The translations under genes and the position numbers were made by a program. Of a stretch of DNA of 64,000 nt, positions 51,724 through 62,242 are shown one piece after another; position 1 is the stretch's first letter; every line of letters starts with the position of its first letter. Source of the DNA: Mycocentrospora acerina (lineage: Eukaryota > Ascomycota > Dothideomycetes > Pleosporales); assembly GCA_022701365.1 (NCBI GenBank), contig JAKUHH010000084.1, positions 844,021-908,020 on the forward strand. Reading direction: 5' to 3'. Below the pieces are notes generated by a model, which was given only the letters and a program-made list of their open reading frames with translations, was not told the DNA's origin and did no database searches.

Positions 51724-53484
51724 ATGAGACTCACGATTGAACCGAGTGTCCTCTCAATACTCTCGGCTTTTTCTTTTCCCCTTTCCACCACGTCAGCCTA
51801 TCATCACTCCCCATCAGCAAGTGCATCTCCGAGCATGAATGCTGACCTCGATACACTCTTCCGATATACAACATCTCGGAACCATAAAGTTATTTCTCAG
51901 GCTGTTGATCTTGTCGTTTCGATGCAAACAGCACCCACGTGTACTCGAATGGCCGCGTCACATCTCATGAATGAGTGCAAGCTCCTCGAGAATGCACCAG
52001 AATTTGCCAAAGCACGCCCAGAGGCATACTTGGACAATGTGAAAACTGAATATGCGGCCAAGTTGGCCGTTTGTGAACTACTGAGTGCACAACCTCACAC
52101 AACTAATCCGGCTCCTCCTACTCACTGCGATATCCTCGTGCCATCGACGAGGGCGTGTGGTAAGAGCAGCAGTTGGTGGTATCAGTCAAAATCAGTGATT
52201 GCAGACGACAAGCCGTGCTACTCCGACTTTAACGATTACCAGTACAGTCAGTGTTTGAAGACGCTCCAGTCATCACCACAATACTGGACCTCGTTCAGCA
52301 ATGCGCGACAGAACGCTGTTGTCATGTGTCAAGCCAGCAGAGATGCTATTGAGAGGGAGGGTCATCTAGAAATCTTCAAGAACTTGACACAAGTTATGAG
52401 TGGTGCCTCATCCATCTTTAAGGAAACTGCCGAAGAGTACGCATTTCTAGTCAAAAATCAGAAGGAGTTTACGGATGTTATCCGCAAAGCCCAGGATCAA
52501 GTGAAACAAGACATACAAAATGTGCATGACAAAGCTCTCGCAACCGTCGGATCTCTCGACGAAAAATTCCATGCATTTATGAATGCCTCAATTACTGACC
52601 TCGTTAAGGCACTGATTGAGGGCCAGGATGACGCCATCGCTCAAGTACGCGACGAAATGCAGTTGTTCTCTCAAGACATGATCCTGGAAGGTTCTCAAGT
52701 GGCAAAGTCTCTGACTAGCGAGCTTCAACAGTACCATGATCGAGCAATCATGAGCCTCCAAATTAATCACGAAGCGCAACTAGAGAGCCACAGTGTTCTG
52801 GCAGGCTACATGGGCGAAATTCACCATGCCGCAATCGAGATCAATCACACAACAAACTCATCGTTGACCAAAATTGACACCATTGAACAGCGACTGGAAA
52901 TACTTTCAGGTAGAGCAGAGCATATTGCTACAGGGTTTGCATTCTTCAACGGAATATCAGAGATCATCAAATCTTTTGTTTGTGCCCTCGTTGGTGCAGC
53001 GGGCACCTTGTTCATATTTACTTTGCTTTACCAGTTCAGCAAAAGACTAGCTATGCATGTAGCGGGTGCATGCAGCTCAGTCTATCTCCTCCATATCTGC
53101 GGCGTGTATCAGACTCTCGGCGACGTTCTCTCCCATATTACAGATTGTCATGAGAATGGCCAACACTACTTTCCCACAATTACAGATCTATCTACAACGC
53201 AAAAGGGTGCACTAATCATCTTTTCCCTTTGGATTTTCGCCTACTCTGTCTCACAAGTCAACGCATTCCTCGGTCGCTTTCTCAGTGCAGCCCTCTACAG
53301 ACTGCTCAGCTTACACTATCTTCGCCAGCATCGGAACGAGGGCGGCGTAGGATATCTACCTAGTGTCGAGATTCCAGCCAACATTGTTCAATGTAAGGTC
53401 GATTTCCCTGGCAACATTTTTAGTCAAACCAATCCTCTGGTGTATAATAGGGGTGAATCATCTCCGCCAAGACATAGATGGTGA
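51724..53484 (+). CDS. KAR5: Nuclear membrane fusion protein Kar5
   Basis: Single exon, 586 residues. A signal peptide (MRLTIEPSVLSILSAFSFPL) is followed by a Cys-rich lumenal domain: SMQTAPTCTRMAASHLMNEC, AVCELLSAQ, CDILVPSTRACG, KPCYSDFNDYQYSQCLKTL and QYWTSFSNARQNAVVMC. This pattern defines the Kar5/GEX1/Brambleberry family. A coiled coil (about 220-400) follows, then hydrophobic segments near residues 415-445 and 490-515. Kar5 resides in the ER/nuclear envelope and is required for fusion of parental nuclei after mating. The ATG at 51724 starts the signal peptide directly; upstream codons in the frame lack an ATG. Good family match by the Cys spacing; sequence is otherwise fast-evolving. 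Confidence 0.85.
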   Translation: MRLTIEPSVLSILSAFSFPLSTTSAYHHSPSASASPSMNADLDTLFRYTTSRNHKVISQAVDLVVSMQTAPTCTRMAASHLMNECKLLENAPEFAKARPEAYLDNVKTEYAAKLAVCELLSAQPHTTNPAPPTHCDILVPSTRACGKSSSWWYQSKSVIADDKPCYSDFNDYQYSQCLKTLQSSPQYWTSFSNARQNAVVMCQASRDAIEREGHLEIFKNLTQVMSGASSIFKETAEEYAFLVKNQKEFTDVIRKAQDQVKQDIQNVHDKALATVGSLDEKFHAFMNASITDLVKALIEGQDDAIAQVRDEMQLFSQDMILEGSQVAKSLTSELQQYHDRAIMSLQINHEAQLESHSVLAGYMGEIHHAAIEINHTTNSSLTKIDTIEQRLEILSGRAEHIATGFAFFNGISEIIKSFVCALVGAAGTLFIFTLLYQFSKRLAMHVAGACSSVYLLHICGVYQTLGDVLSHITDCHENGQHYFPTITDLSTTQKGALIIFSLWIFAYSVSQVNAFLGRFLSAALYRLLSLHYLRQHRNEGGVGYLPSVEIPANIVQCKVDFPGNIFSQTNPLVYNRGESSPPRHRW

Positions 53485-54043
53485 ATTGTCGATCCGACTA
53501 CTTTCCAAATTACGATAAAATCATATCAACACTCACATTTTAGCGACATATTTCTTCCAGGCGTACTTCACAGTGTGCATTCTTTCCTACAGGCATACAC
53601 CATCACGATTTATGGCAAAGTCCACGACACGAGCATTTGGGGATACATGCATCTTCCTATTATCTATTACCGTCCACAGAATCTGACTACATATTCACAC
53701 ATGCATTTCACGATCACAATTTTAGTCTCAATACGAGGTCTATTTTTCTTTCAGCATATCAGCAATGGCTTCATTTTCACAAGGTAAGTATGGTTTAGGG
53801 CCTGTTTAAAGTCAGCAAATCGGAGGTAGCTAGCAGAGGAGTGCTCCATTTGTGGCTAGGTCACAAGGTATACATGTAATTAGGGGGTTCTAAGTGTGCA
53901 GAATTAGACGTTGAGTAATGTACAGACCCTTCTGCATCTTGGTCCCATCTTAAGTATAATCTAGTTCTTCTCGCGACGCCCTAACATGGTATCTCAGGGA
54001 TGTAGTTATAGTATTCTCCCTCCTGTCACTTGACCAGATGTTT
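53485..54043. other. Convergent 3' region, no gene seen
   Basis: Between KAR5 and RIC8 3' ends. The 70-codon frame at 53575-53787 has no recognisable features. Confidence 0.45.
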
Positions 54044-55739
54044 TCAATCCGAGTCGTCGTCGGGTAACTCTTGAATCCGACCCGATCGATATGCCTCTTC
54101 AACCGGATTCTGCACATCCATGACGCCCGTGGCTTTCAATCTGGCACAGGAATTAGTACACTCGGCATTGCAAGTCCCATGAAAAAGAAAAAAAGAGAAC
54201 ACTTACCGCTCAAACAACACAAATAGCCTCTCAGCCTCCCTCTCCTTCTCCTCCTGCGTCATTGGCTCTTGCTCCACACGCTCCTCCCTATCCAGTCTCT
54301 GTCCCGTGATCGGATTCACTGGCACATCCTCGACTCCGCCATTGTCCTTTTTCACGCTATCTGGGATAGGTATGTTCTGCGACATGAGGAAGCCAGAGGC
54401 ATAGCCGTATCCCAAGTTATGCACGAATGTGGCGGCGTCTTTGTCGGAGAGTTCAAAGAACATGGCGGATAGGGAGCCACGGAGGGCGGGCGTGTGGGCC
54501 GAGGTGGAGAGGTTGAGGAGTCGCGAGAAAAAAGTGTCTGACTTGCCGAGGGGCTTGCTGCGCTCGGAAGATGTTGGTAGGAGGAGGGTTTGCATGTGCT
54601 TTTGGACGAGAGGTGGTGCGAGGGGGTAGATGCGGCGGAGGAGGGTTAGGAGGGGAGAGATTGTGGAGTCGAGTTCCGAAGGGGGGTAGGCGGTTGTTGC
54701 TTTGTCAAGAATGGCGATGAGGTGAGAGATGTTGCATGTAGGGTCAGAAGATGGAAAGATGGGGTTTTGGGGAGGGAGGTCCTGTTCGTGAGTCTTTGTG
54801 TCTTCCAGGTCCAGGTTCATCAAGGCGTTGATGAGATGGTTGGTGGGCTCTTTGAGGGGTGGTGTGGGTATCCCTCGACGGGTCAAGATCTTGAAGATGT
54901 TTGATCTTGAGGAGGAGAAGTCTTGGGCAAGATCGGGGCTTCGATGTGTGATGTTGAAGAGCAATTTGAGGGTCTCGGAAAGGGCCATGAGGTCCATTGG
55001 TAGATTGTGACCACGCGCATGCTGGGGTGTAGATTTTGAGTAGCGTTTTGCATGTCGAGTTATAGCTGCATTTAGATTGTCTGCCAGATGGTTTTCAATA
55101 ACGAGGACTGTGTAGTCGAGGGTCGTCTCGTAGGTGAGGAGGAAGAGGATGCGGGAAAGAAGGAATTCGTCGTCGATGCTCTCGCTCTAGAATAGGGTTA
55201 GAGTGAGTAGCTTTGCGGGGAAGAGGAAGTTGCCTGGACTGACTTTAAATGCCTCCGCTGCAAATGGAGCAAACTCGAGATCTACTAGTATCTGGCGCGT
55301 CGAGGGCACGAGGAGCAAGGCATTGGCGATGCAGCGCAGAGCTTCCTGTGAGGTTGTCGAGGCATCTTTCTCGGTCGCATAGCGGCTCAATGTTTGTATG
55401 CCCTGGTGGCGTCAGTACGATTCCCCCTTCTATGTGTTTTGCGACAATGGCACATTTTTGGTGAAGATTGGATCTGAGTTCTCGACCGCTCGACCGTGTA
55501 CTTTGAGCTGCTCAAGCAGTTGTTTCTTCTCTATTCGGGTGATGAGCGCGCCACGCGTTTGCAGTGGGAAGGGCAGGGGGTACGTTGGACGGAGAGCTTG
55601 CGGGCTTCGAGGTCGTTGCGCAGGTCGGTGAGTATCTGGGTGACTTGGTCAAGCTTTGCTTTTGAGAGTCAGCGGATGAGGTGCATTGTGCTGAGGTTCT
55701 GGATGCAAGTTCCAACCGACCTTTTCCAGACAAAGACAT
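54044..55739 (-). CDS. RIC8: Synembryn/Ric8 guanine nucleotide exchange factor and G-alpha chaperone
   Basis: Six exons: 55721-55739, 55584-55658, 55454-55530, 55244-55402, 54207-55186, 54044-54140; introns 62, 53, 51, 57 and 66 nt; 468 residues. Assembled protein begins MSLSGKAKLDQVTQILTDL, continues EQLKVHGRAVENSDPIFTKN, RYATEKDASTTSQEALRCIA, SESIDDEFLLSRILFLLTYE, and ends LFVLFERLKATGVMDVQNPV then EEAYRSGRIQELPDDDSD, the Ric8 C-terminus with its acidic tail. It is an armadillo-repeat protein that folds and activates G-alpha subunits, supporting growth and conidiation signalling. No continuous frame covers the N-terminal half, so a naive scan would truncate it at MDLMALSETL. The first exon is only 19 nt and intron 1 uses a weak GTCGGT donor and AAG acceptor; that boundary is the least certain. 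Confidence 0.87.
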
Positions 55740-56252
55740 GATCTTGGGGAAACAGGGCTTGGGAGCTCGGTGTGGTGTTGTGGCGTGGGTTCCAGAGCTG
55801 TTGCAGCTCATGCCCCACCAAATCCCGGGGATCTGCACATGCAGGCATCAAGGGTCCACGGGGCATTGAGAGGCGCACGCAGACAACATGAAGAGAAGCC
55901 AAATGTACTTTTTTCCCCAAGCAGATGCAGATCCAATGCATCCCCATGTCAAGAGACGTGCAAACTCTTCGCGTTTAAATATGCACATGTGTATATTCCC
56001 CAACCCGCCAGGGATTGCCGCATCGAGTGACGTCGGCAGAGCAGGGCAAGCGTGGTTGGTTGCCCGGTGAAAACGCTCAAACCACTCTACGCGGATCCAG
56101 CGCGTCGCGCCCGCGACCAGCCCTCCCACCTAACAGCTCAACGTTGACCGCCGCTCCCACGCAACGCGACCCGACCTTCACGACCCAGCAATGCCAGTGC
56201 AGTTTCCTACTTTGCGTTTCTTGTTTTAGCCAGTTTTGTTTCCAGCATAGCC
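55740..56252. other. Divergent promoter, RIC8 / RIF1
   Basis: No gene seen. Confidence 0.45.
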
Positions 56253-59200
56253 ATGGTGTCCAAGCTTGAATCGCTCTCTGTCCGCCCGCCGACTCCACCC
56301 AAAGACATTGAAGAAAGCGACAAGGACGCCGACGAGACGCTCCAGTTCCTCGCAGACCCCTTTGGAGAGAAGCCTGTCCTGCCCACACTCCCCCTGCCCA
56401 GCAAGTCGCTGCTCTCGACGCCCCTGCAGTCGCCGTCCTCGGAGATTGATATTCCCTCGAGCCTGGCCAGCGCGAGGAAGCGCGTCAACTTTGAGCTGAC
56501 GACATGCACAAGTCCGCACAAAAAGGCCATTGCACAGTCCTGGACACCCACGCGCAGCTCTCCACTGCGGCCTCTGCCCCATCTACGCGGCCTGAAGCCC
56601 CTCAAGTCGATCCTCAAGCCGTGCGACGCGGCGTCGACGCCACCACCCACCGACCAAAACACCACCCCAGACAATTCTAGGACGTTTGCAGAGATGCTCG
56701 AGTCAATAGTGAAGCAGCTGGCCCAGGGGGAGCGCTCATCGAGGCTCGACGCGTACCATTCTTTGCAGAGGACCATGCAGGCTTACGAAAAGATTCCCGA
56801 CGAGCAGACTCTCAAGAACAAAATGTCCCTGTTGACTCAGTTCATACGGCGAGATATGCAGGCCACGGGTTTATCAGGCACCGGCCCAGACTCCCAGCTC
56901 ATCAGCCAAGCCCTCAAGCTGCTTCTGGCTTTGTTCCGGACTCCAGATCTGATTACGGCCATGAACGAGGACTTTTGCTCTTCCGTCATAGAGCGCAGCA
57001 TTCAAGTGGCTGCCGACGCCTCCATACCCAAGGTTGTCGTCAATACCCACCTAGCCGTGCTCATGCAGCAGAATTTTCGGCCCAGGACTATGACAGCAGT
57101 TCGCGTAGAAAAGATACTGGACGCTCTTGACACAATACACGAGCGCGTCAGTGGGTTTTCTGTGCAAGCATATCGCCTTCGCATCTACAGAAAGATGATC
57201 CAACAGCGACCGGAGATCATGATCAAACACACAGAACGTTGGTTCAAGCACACAATCAAAGCCTTGCTATCTGGACAAAAGGACATCAATCAGAGCGCAC
57301 TTGATACTGCGCTCTCTGCTGCCAAGACTATAGGGCATGATCGCCATGTCACAAAATCCGTTCTCACTGTTTTGAACCGTGCCAGGAGTGATGGCGAAAC
57401 TTTCGCAAAGCTCATAGCACAGGAGATGGAGAAGATGCTTGATGGCGACAATGCTTCAATGGTCCCTCAGATCTGGTCAGCAGTCACTGGGCTCCTGCGC
57501 GATGGCATGCAAACTCCAATGTTCACTGCCCTTGGAGATTGGCTGAAAGTCTTTGAAAAGTGCATACGATCCGAAAAGGAAGCAGTCAAAGTCCCTACGA
57601 ATGTTGCTTTTTGCTTTCTCCAATACGCCGTTAATCTATCTCCTAGCACCTCAGAATCGTGGACTAAAATGCTGCATGATATTCTACGGCAACAACTCCA
57701 GCGCCGCGCAAAGAAACCCGAGCGGGAGGCCGCCACTTCTGCATACATCACCCTGCTGTACTATGCGTTACGACCAGCAGCCCCCTACGAACAGCTAGAC
57801 CGCTATTGGCGCGAGTATGTTGCCTCTTTCTGGACTCCGCTAGTGCACCTCTCGTCCTCTTCATATGCAGTCGTTGCATGCAGGATTGTCTCTGCTCTTC
57901 TGGACGGTTCTAGGAAACCTTGGAATGAACAGCGCGTTTTGGAAATCCGATCACAGTACATGGTTCAACGCGCCGAACTGCCATTGATAGATCCAAAGTG
58001 GGTCAGGAAGTCACTCCCCACAGTACTTAGTCTTGTGGAAACCCTTCTCGATACTACACCTTGGGCTACAAACGAAAACGAGGAGGATCAGCCAGTCAAG
58101 ACAATGTGGCTCGCTGTTTTGAAATCTCTGGTCGAAGCTAGTAGCAAGGAGGTCATGGCTTCAAGCGAGACCAAAGACGCAATGGCCCATATTGTCAATC
58201 TGCTTCGTCGTATTTGGGATAGGCATACGGCTCAGCTTGCTCTTCCACAACACAAAGAAGACAGCTGGGCAGACAAGTTCTGTTATTTGATCGAAACGGT
58301 TATACAGAAATTAGGTGCGATCCAGTTCGCAGACAAATGCCTCACACGGAACAGCGAAGACGATTTCGAAGTCGCATCGACTCCCTCCTTCCGTTCGCGA
58401 CAAAATGGACCTCGGATTTCGCCTCTGCTGTACTTTGTAGACCTTTTGGTTAATCAGTCTGAGGGAAAGCTACCGGATGACGTGAGGTTACGAGCAATGA
58501 AACTGATCATCGAACCATGCTTCAAAGCTCAAAACACTCGCCAAAGCAAGCTGGAGTTGTTACGCGACTGCTCGGCAACTGTGGATGGCTCATCGAGAGC
58601 TGTTGTAGCCTTGCATTTTTGGTTTCAAATCGCAACACTGCTGAAATCTTCATTCCAGGAACAAGTACCCGACTCGAACGAGCGGGTCTCACGTCAACTT
58701 GGGAAAGAGTATGAGGTTGTGGTAGAGGTGCTTGGACTTGGTTCCACATATCTTTTGAGCAGGCCCCGAGGCCAGGAAGTGTTGGTATCCTTCATTGATA
58801 CAGTCCGACGCGAAGCCGGAGATGGTGCCCTTGTTCTCACCGTAATTGAGAAGGTTTCCGAGTGTGTTCTGAAACGAGTTGCAGACGAGGAGAAGGCCTC
58901 TTGCTTGCCCTTCGCCAGTGTCCTGCTTTGTAGCCTTCCAACAAACATAAGCCGGCGAACTCTGGACCAGGCAAGACAGAACCTATGGCCTTCATCTCCG
59001 GGAGTTGGGCGAAACGTAGACTTTGATCCCTACAACCATCTCTATGATGCTGTGGCGTCTGCAGGATCAGCAGCGTACCGCAACCTCAACAGTGAGGATA
59101 CCGAGTCTACGAAAGATTTCATTGCTGCTATAACGGCTTCCATACACAGCTGCACAACCTCACTGCTAGCCGTATATCTCCGAAAGACCCAGGACGTCAT

Positions 59201-61647
59201 CCGACTGTGGGTTGAGGATCCTGAGAAGAGGATGCAGACCAGAGAGCAACCGATGAAGATTCTTCACAAAGACGTAAGCAAAACGTTCGCTTGGTTGTTG
59301 ATTTACTAACAAGGTGTAGGTTGTTCAACTATGGCGAGAGGTTTGCAAAGCCATCGAACGACTTCCTCGTAAAGATAGCCAGATCTTGCTACACCTTGAA
59401 ACGTTGATCACAGCTGGTTTCCTGAGCAGGCGCCGCAGTATTGTCAATATTTCAATAACCACATGGAATAACACCTTTGGGAAAGAAGAGAGCCTACAAT
59501 ACCCAGCTCGACTTGAGCAGGCTCTTCGCAGGTTACGTAACACTGTCGATCTTCTCTTGCCCTCACTGGAGATTCGAGGGAAAGACTCGGTAGGTTCTGA
59601 CATTACTGAACACACGACAACACTAACACAAACTCAGAACGACGAGGTCTCCTTCTATGATTCAGATACGAGTGTGGAAGCAGTTCGATCTGCATTCAAA
59701 AGCCCTCGGGTCAAAGAATCACCCTTCAAAATTACCAGGTCTGCGCGCAAAGCCAAATCTCGATCGCCTGCAGTGCCTACACCAGGGAGTAGGAGGGTGT
59801 CTGCACGGCAAACGCCCAGGGTTCGCCTCCGACACGACAATTCGCAAGTTCAGTTTGAACCAATTGTCTCCTCGCCCTCGAATCCTTTCAACCAAGAATC
59901 ACAGATCTTGACTGAGAGGCAGAAAGAGATGCTGGAGCGTCAGAGGCTCGCTGGCGGTCTCTTTGCTAACATGAGGGCGGTCTCGCCGCAAAAGGACGCG
60001 GTACCGTCTTCGATGGAAATCCACTCAGATGTATTGAGTGCAGACGAACTACCTCCTCGCAAATCTCGAACCACTCCGATGAAGGCGCTGGCAGCAATGG
60101 GTCCCATGGACGCTTATCTAGGGTCTTCGCCCACGCCACACGCTCGAAGGACGAGGCAGCATATTGTCAGCGATGATACCAGCTTGGCTACCCCGACGGC
60201 TGTTCGTACGGTTCAGCTTGTGGATAACAACGACGATTTGGGATCTTCCCCACCACGGTTCGCAAGGGGGGTTGGCTCGCAAACAAGGGAGCCCCCTACT
60301 GAGGCACCAACAGAGGATGCTATGGGCGACAGCTTCGAGTATGGGAAACCAGAAAGCTCATACTCGATTTCATTCGACGATGGAACTACGATTGATGAGG
60401 TAGCATTGTCCGACGCTGTTGCCGCTCAAGAACTCATGGACCACGACTTCCCAACAGACACGATAATGTCTGAACCACCCAGTTCGGCTATTGAGCTTCA
60501 GGTTACTGCACAGCTCAATGCAGATATCCAAGCACACATGGACGCGACGCAACAAGCCGCAGAGGCAGCCTCAGATTCGAACATGGAAGGTACTGAGTTT
60601 ACGTCTGATCAGCTACTTTCCCTAGTCGACTTGGAACAAGGCGGCGATGAAACTGAAGCCGATACCAGTAGCACAAGCCGGGTCGATGATTCCTTTAACA
60701 AGCCCAGCTCGAAGAAAGAAACACCAAAGCACCAAAGTATACGACGTTCATCCCGGCATTCGGCAGTTGCCAGCCCTACCCCATCCCCCAGTGGAAAGAA
60801 GCGCAAGCAGGGGTCTGCAAAGCAAAGCAAGAAAACAAAGAAGAGTAGAACAGAAGAAATCCGCGAAACAGAGACACCCACCAAACAGCCCGCAGCTGCC
60901 AAAGAAGCCGAGGGAAGTAACATGATAGACACGGTTGTTATAGAGCTCTCTTCCCCTGGCACACAGACGAGGAGCAAGAAGAGAAAGCTCGAGGCAGACA
61001 GTGAAGTTATCGTAGCCACGCCCGGAACAGGTCGCAAGCGCAGCATGCCCCGATCGCAATCCCTTCTCAGCCAGGTGGAGAACTCGCAAAACGCGGGCGG
61101 TGTAGAAGAGGCACCGACGCCGAAACGGCTTAGACAGGATATAAGCCAGGACGTCAGCGAAGCCAAGAACACGACTGTTTCGTCGTCGCGCAACCGACGC
61201 GTCAGCTATGTGGAGGTGCAAGTAAAAGACGATGGTATGGGCAAGGTTCCTACTACCAACCCCGAAGTTGCACACGAACAAGAACAAGTACAAGAACAAG
61301 AACATGAGCAACAAAAACAACAAGACGAAAAAGAAGAAGAGCAAAAACCTACCTCTTCCCCTTCTCTTCCCCTTCCCCTTCCCCTCCCCACTACCAATAC
61401 CACTACTACTACTACCGCCAGCCAGTCCTTTACCAACCGCGTCATCCTCTCCCCCCGCAGCATCATCGCGCAGCTTAAACACCTCAAAGACTATTTGTTC
61501 CAGACGCCCTCGCTGGTGCTGGGCAGCGATGAGGAGCGCCAGATTGATGACGCGCTGTTTGATATTAGGAGGAGGGTGCATGCTGCGGGGCGGAGGGGGG
61601 AGGGTGGTGATGGTAATGCTGGGAGGGAAGGGGGAGGGAGTGAGTGA
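56253..61647 (+). CDS. RIF1: Telomere length and replication-timing regulator Rif1
   Basis: Exons 56253-59273 and 59320-61647 (46-nt intron, GTAAGC donor, TACTAAC branch site), 1782 residues. The N-terminal tail has two PP1-docking motifs close together: KRVNF (76-80, RVxF type) and KSILK (118-122, SILK type). Residues about 140-1050 are a HEAT/ARM-like helical repeat array, the Rif1 N-terminal domain (EMLESIVKQLAQGERSSRLD, SDGETFAKLIAQEMEKMLDG). The rest is disordered, with Ser-Pro/Thr-Pro sites and basic patches (KKRKQGSAKQSKKTKKSRTE), ending in a short helical segment. Rif1 recruits PP1 to counter DDK at origins and caps telomeres. A possible second intron, 59590-59637 (48 nt, no stop, GTAGGT to CAG), would shorten the product by 16 residues. 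ATG 56253 has good context (GCCATGG). Confidence 0.88.
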
Positions 61648-61681
61648 GTGAGTGAGGAGTGGGGGATTTGATAGGAGAGAC

Positions 61682-61745
61682 GAAGAAGAAGAAGAAGAAG
61701 AAGAAGAAGAAGAAGAAGAAGAAGAAGAAGAAGAAGAAGAAGAAA
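61682..61745. repeat. (GAA)n microsatellite
   Basis: About 21 GAA units, 35 bp downstream of the RIF1 stop codon and immediately before the duplicated block. Confidence 0.95.
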
Positions 61746-61748
61746 AGG

Positions 61749-62119
61749 GGGAGGGGGGATGTGGTATTATTAATGTTGTTGTTTTTGTTGTTGTCGGAAT
61801 GTTTGGGATTGGAATTGGAAGCGGAAGTGGAAGGGGAGAAGGTGAATGTGTTTGCTTGCTTGCTTGCTTCTCTTCTAGAGGAGAGTAGGGGAGATTAGAT
61901 GAGATGAGATGAAAAAGGGGGTATCATATTATANGGGAGGGGGGATGTGGTATTATTAATGTTGTTGTTTTTGTTGTTGTCGGAATGTTTGGGATTGGAA
62001 TTGGAAGCGGAAGTGGAAGGGGAGAAGGTGAATGTGTTTGCTTGCTTGCTTGCTTCTCTTCTAGAGGAGAGTAGGGGAGATTAGATGAGATGAGATGAAA
62101 AAGGGGGTATCATATTATA
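61749..62119. repeat. Perfect 185-bp direct duplication separated by a single N
   Basis: 61749-61933 and 61935-62119 are identical as far as I can read them, from GGGAGGGGGGATGTGG to CATATTATA, with the window's only ambiguous base (61934) exactly between them. This is the layout of two overlapping contig ends joined without merging, so an assembly artefact is likelier than a real tandem duplication. Confidence 0.9.
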
Positions 62120-62180
62120 TTACATCCTGTTACGCCGTGGCTAGACTATCCATGCCGGCTTGCCAATGAAAAATTACTTG

Positions 62181-62189
62181 TCCATCCAT

Positions 62190-62215
<26 letters not shown>
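62181..62215. repeat. (CATC)n array
   Basis: About eight tandem CATC/CCAT units just downstream of the Rsm1-like gene's stop. Confidence 0.9.
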
Positions 62216-62221
<6 letters not shown>

Positions 62222-62242
62222 TAATTAATTAACAATCAACAA

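Larger units (their letters stand above)
61648..62242. other. Convergent 3' region, RIF1 / Rsm1-like
   Basis: Holds the GAA microsatellite, the 185-bp duplication around an N, and a CATC array; no gene seen. Confidence 0.7.

Noticed and set aside
53575..53787. 70-codon frame after KAR5
   Set aside because: Random composition, no recognisable features.
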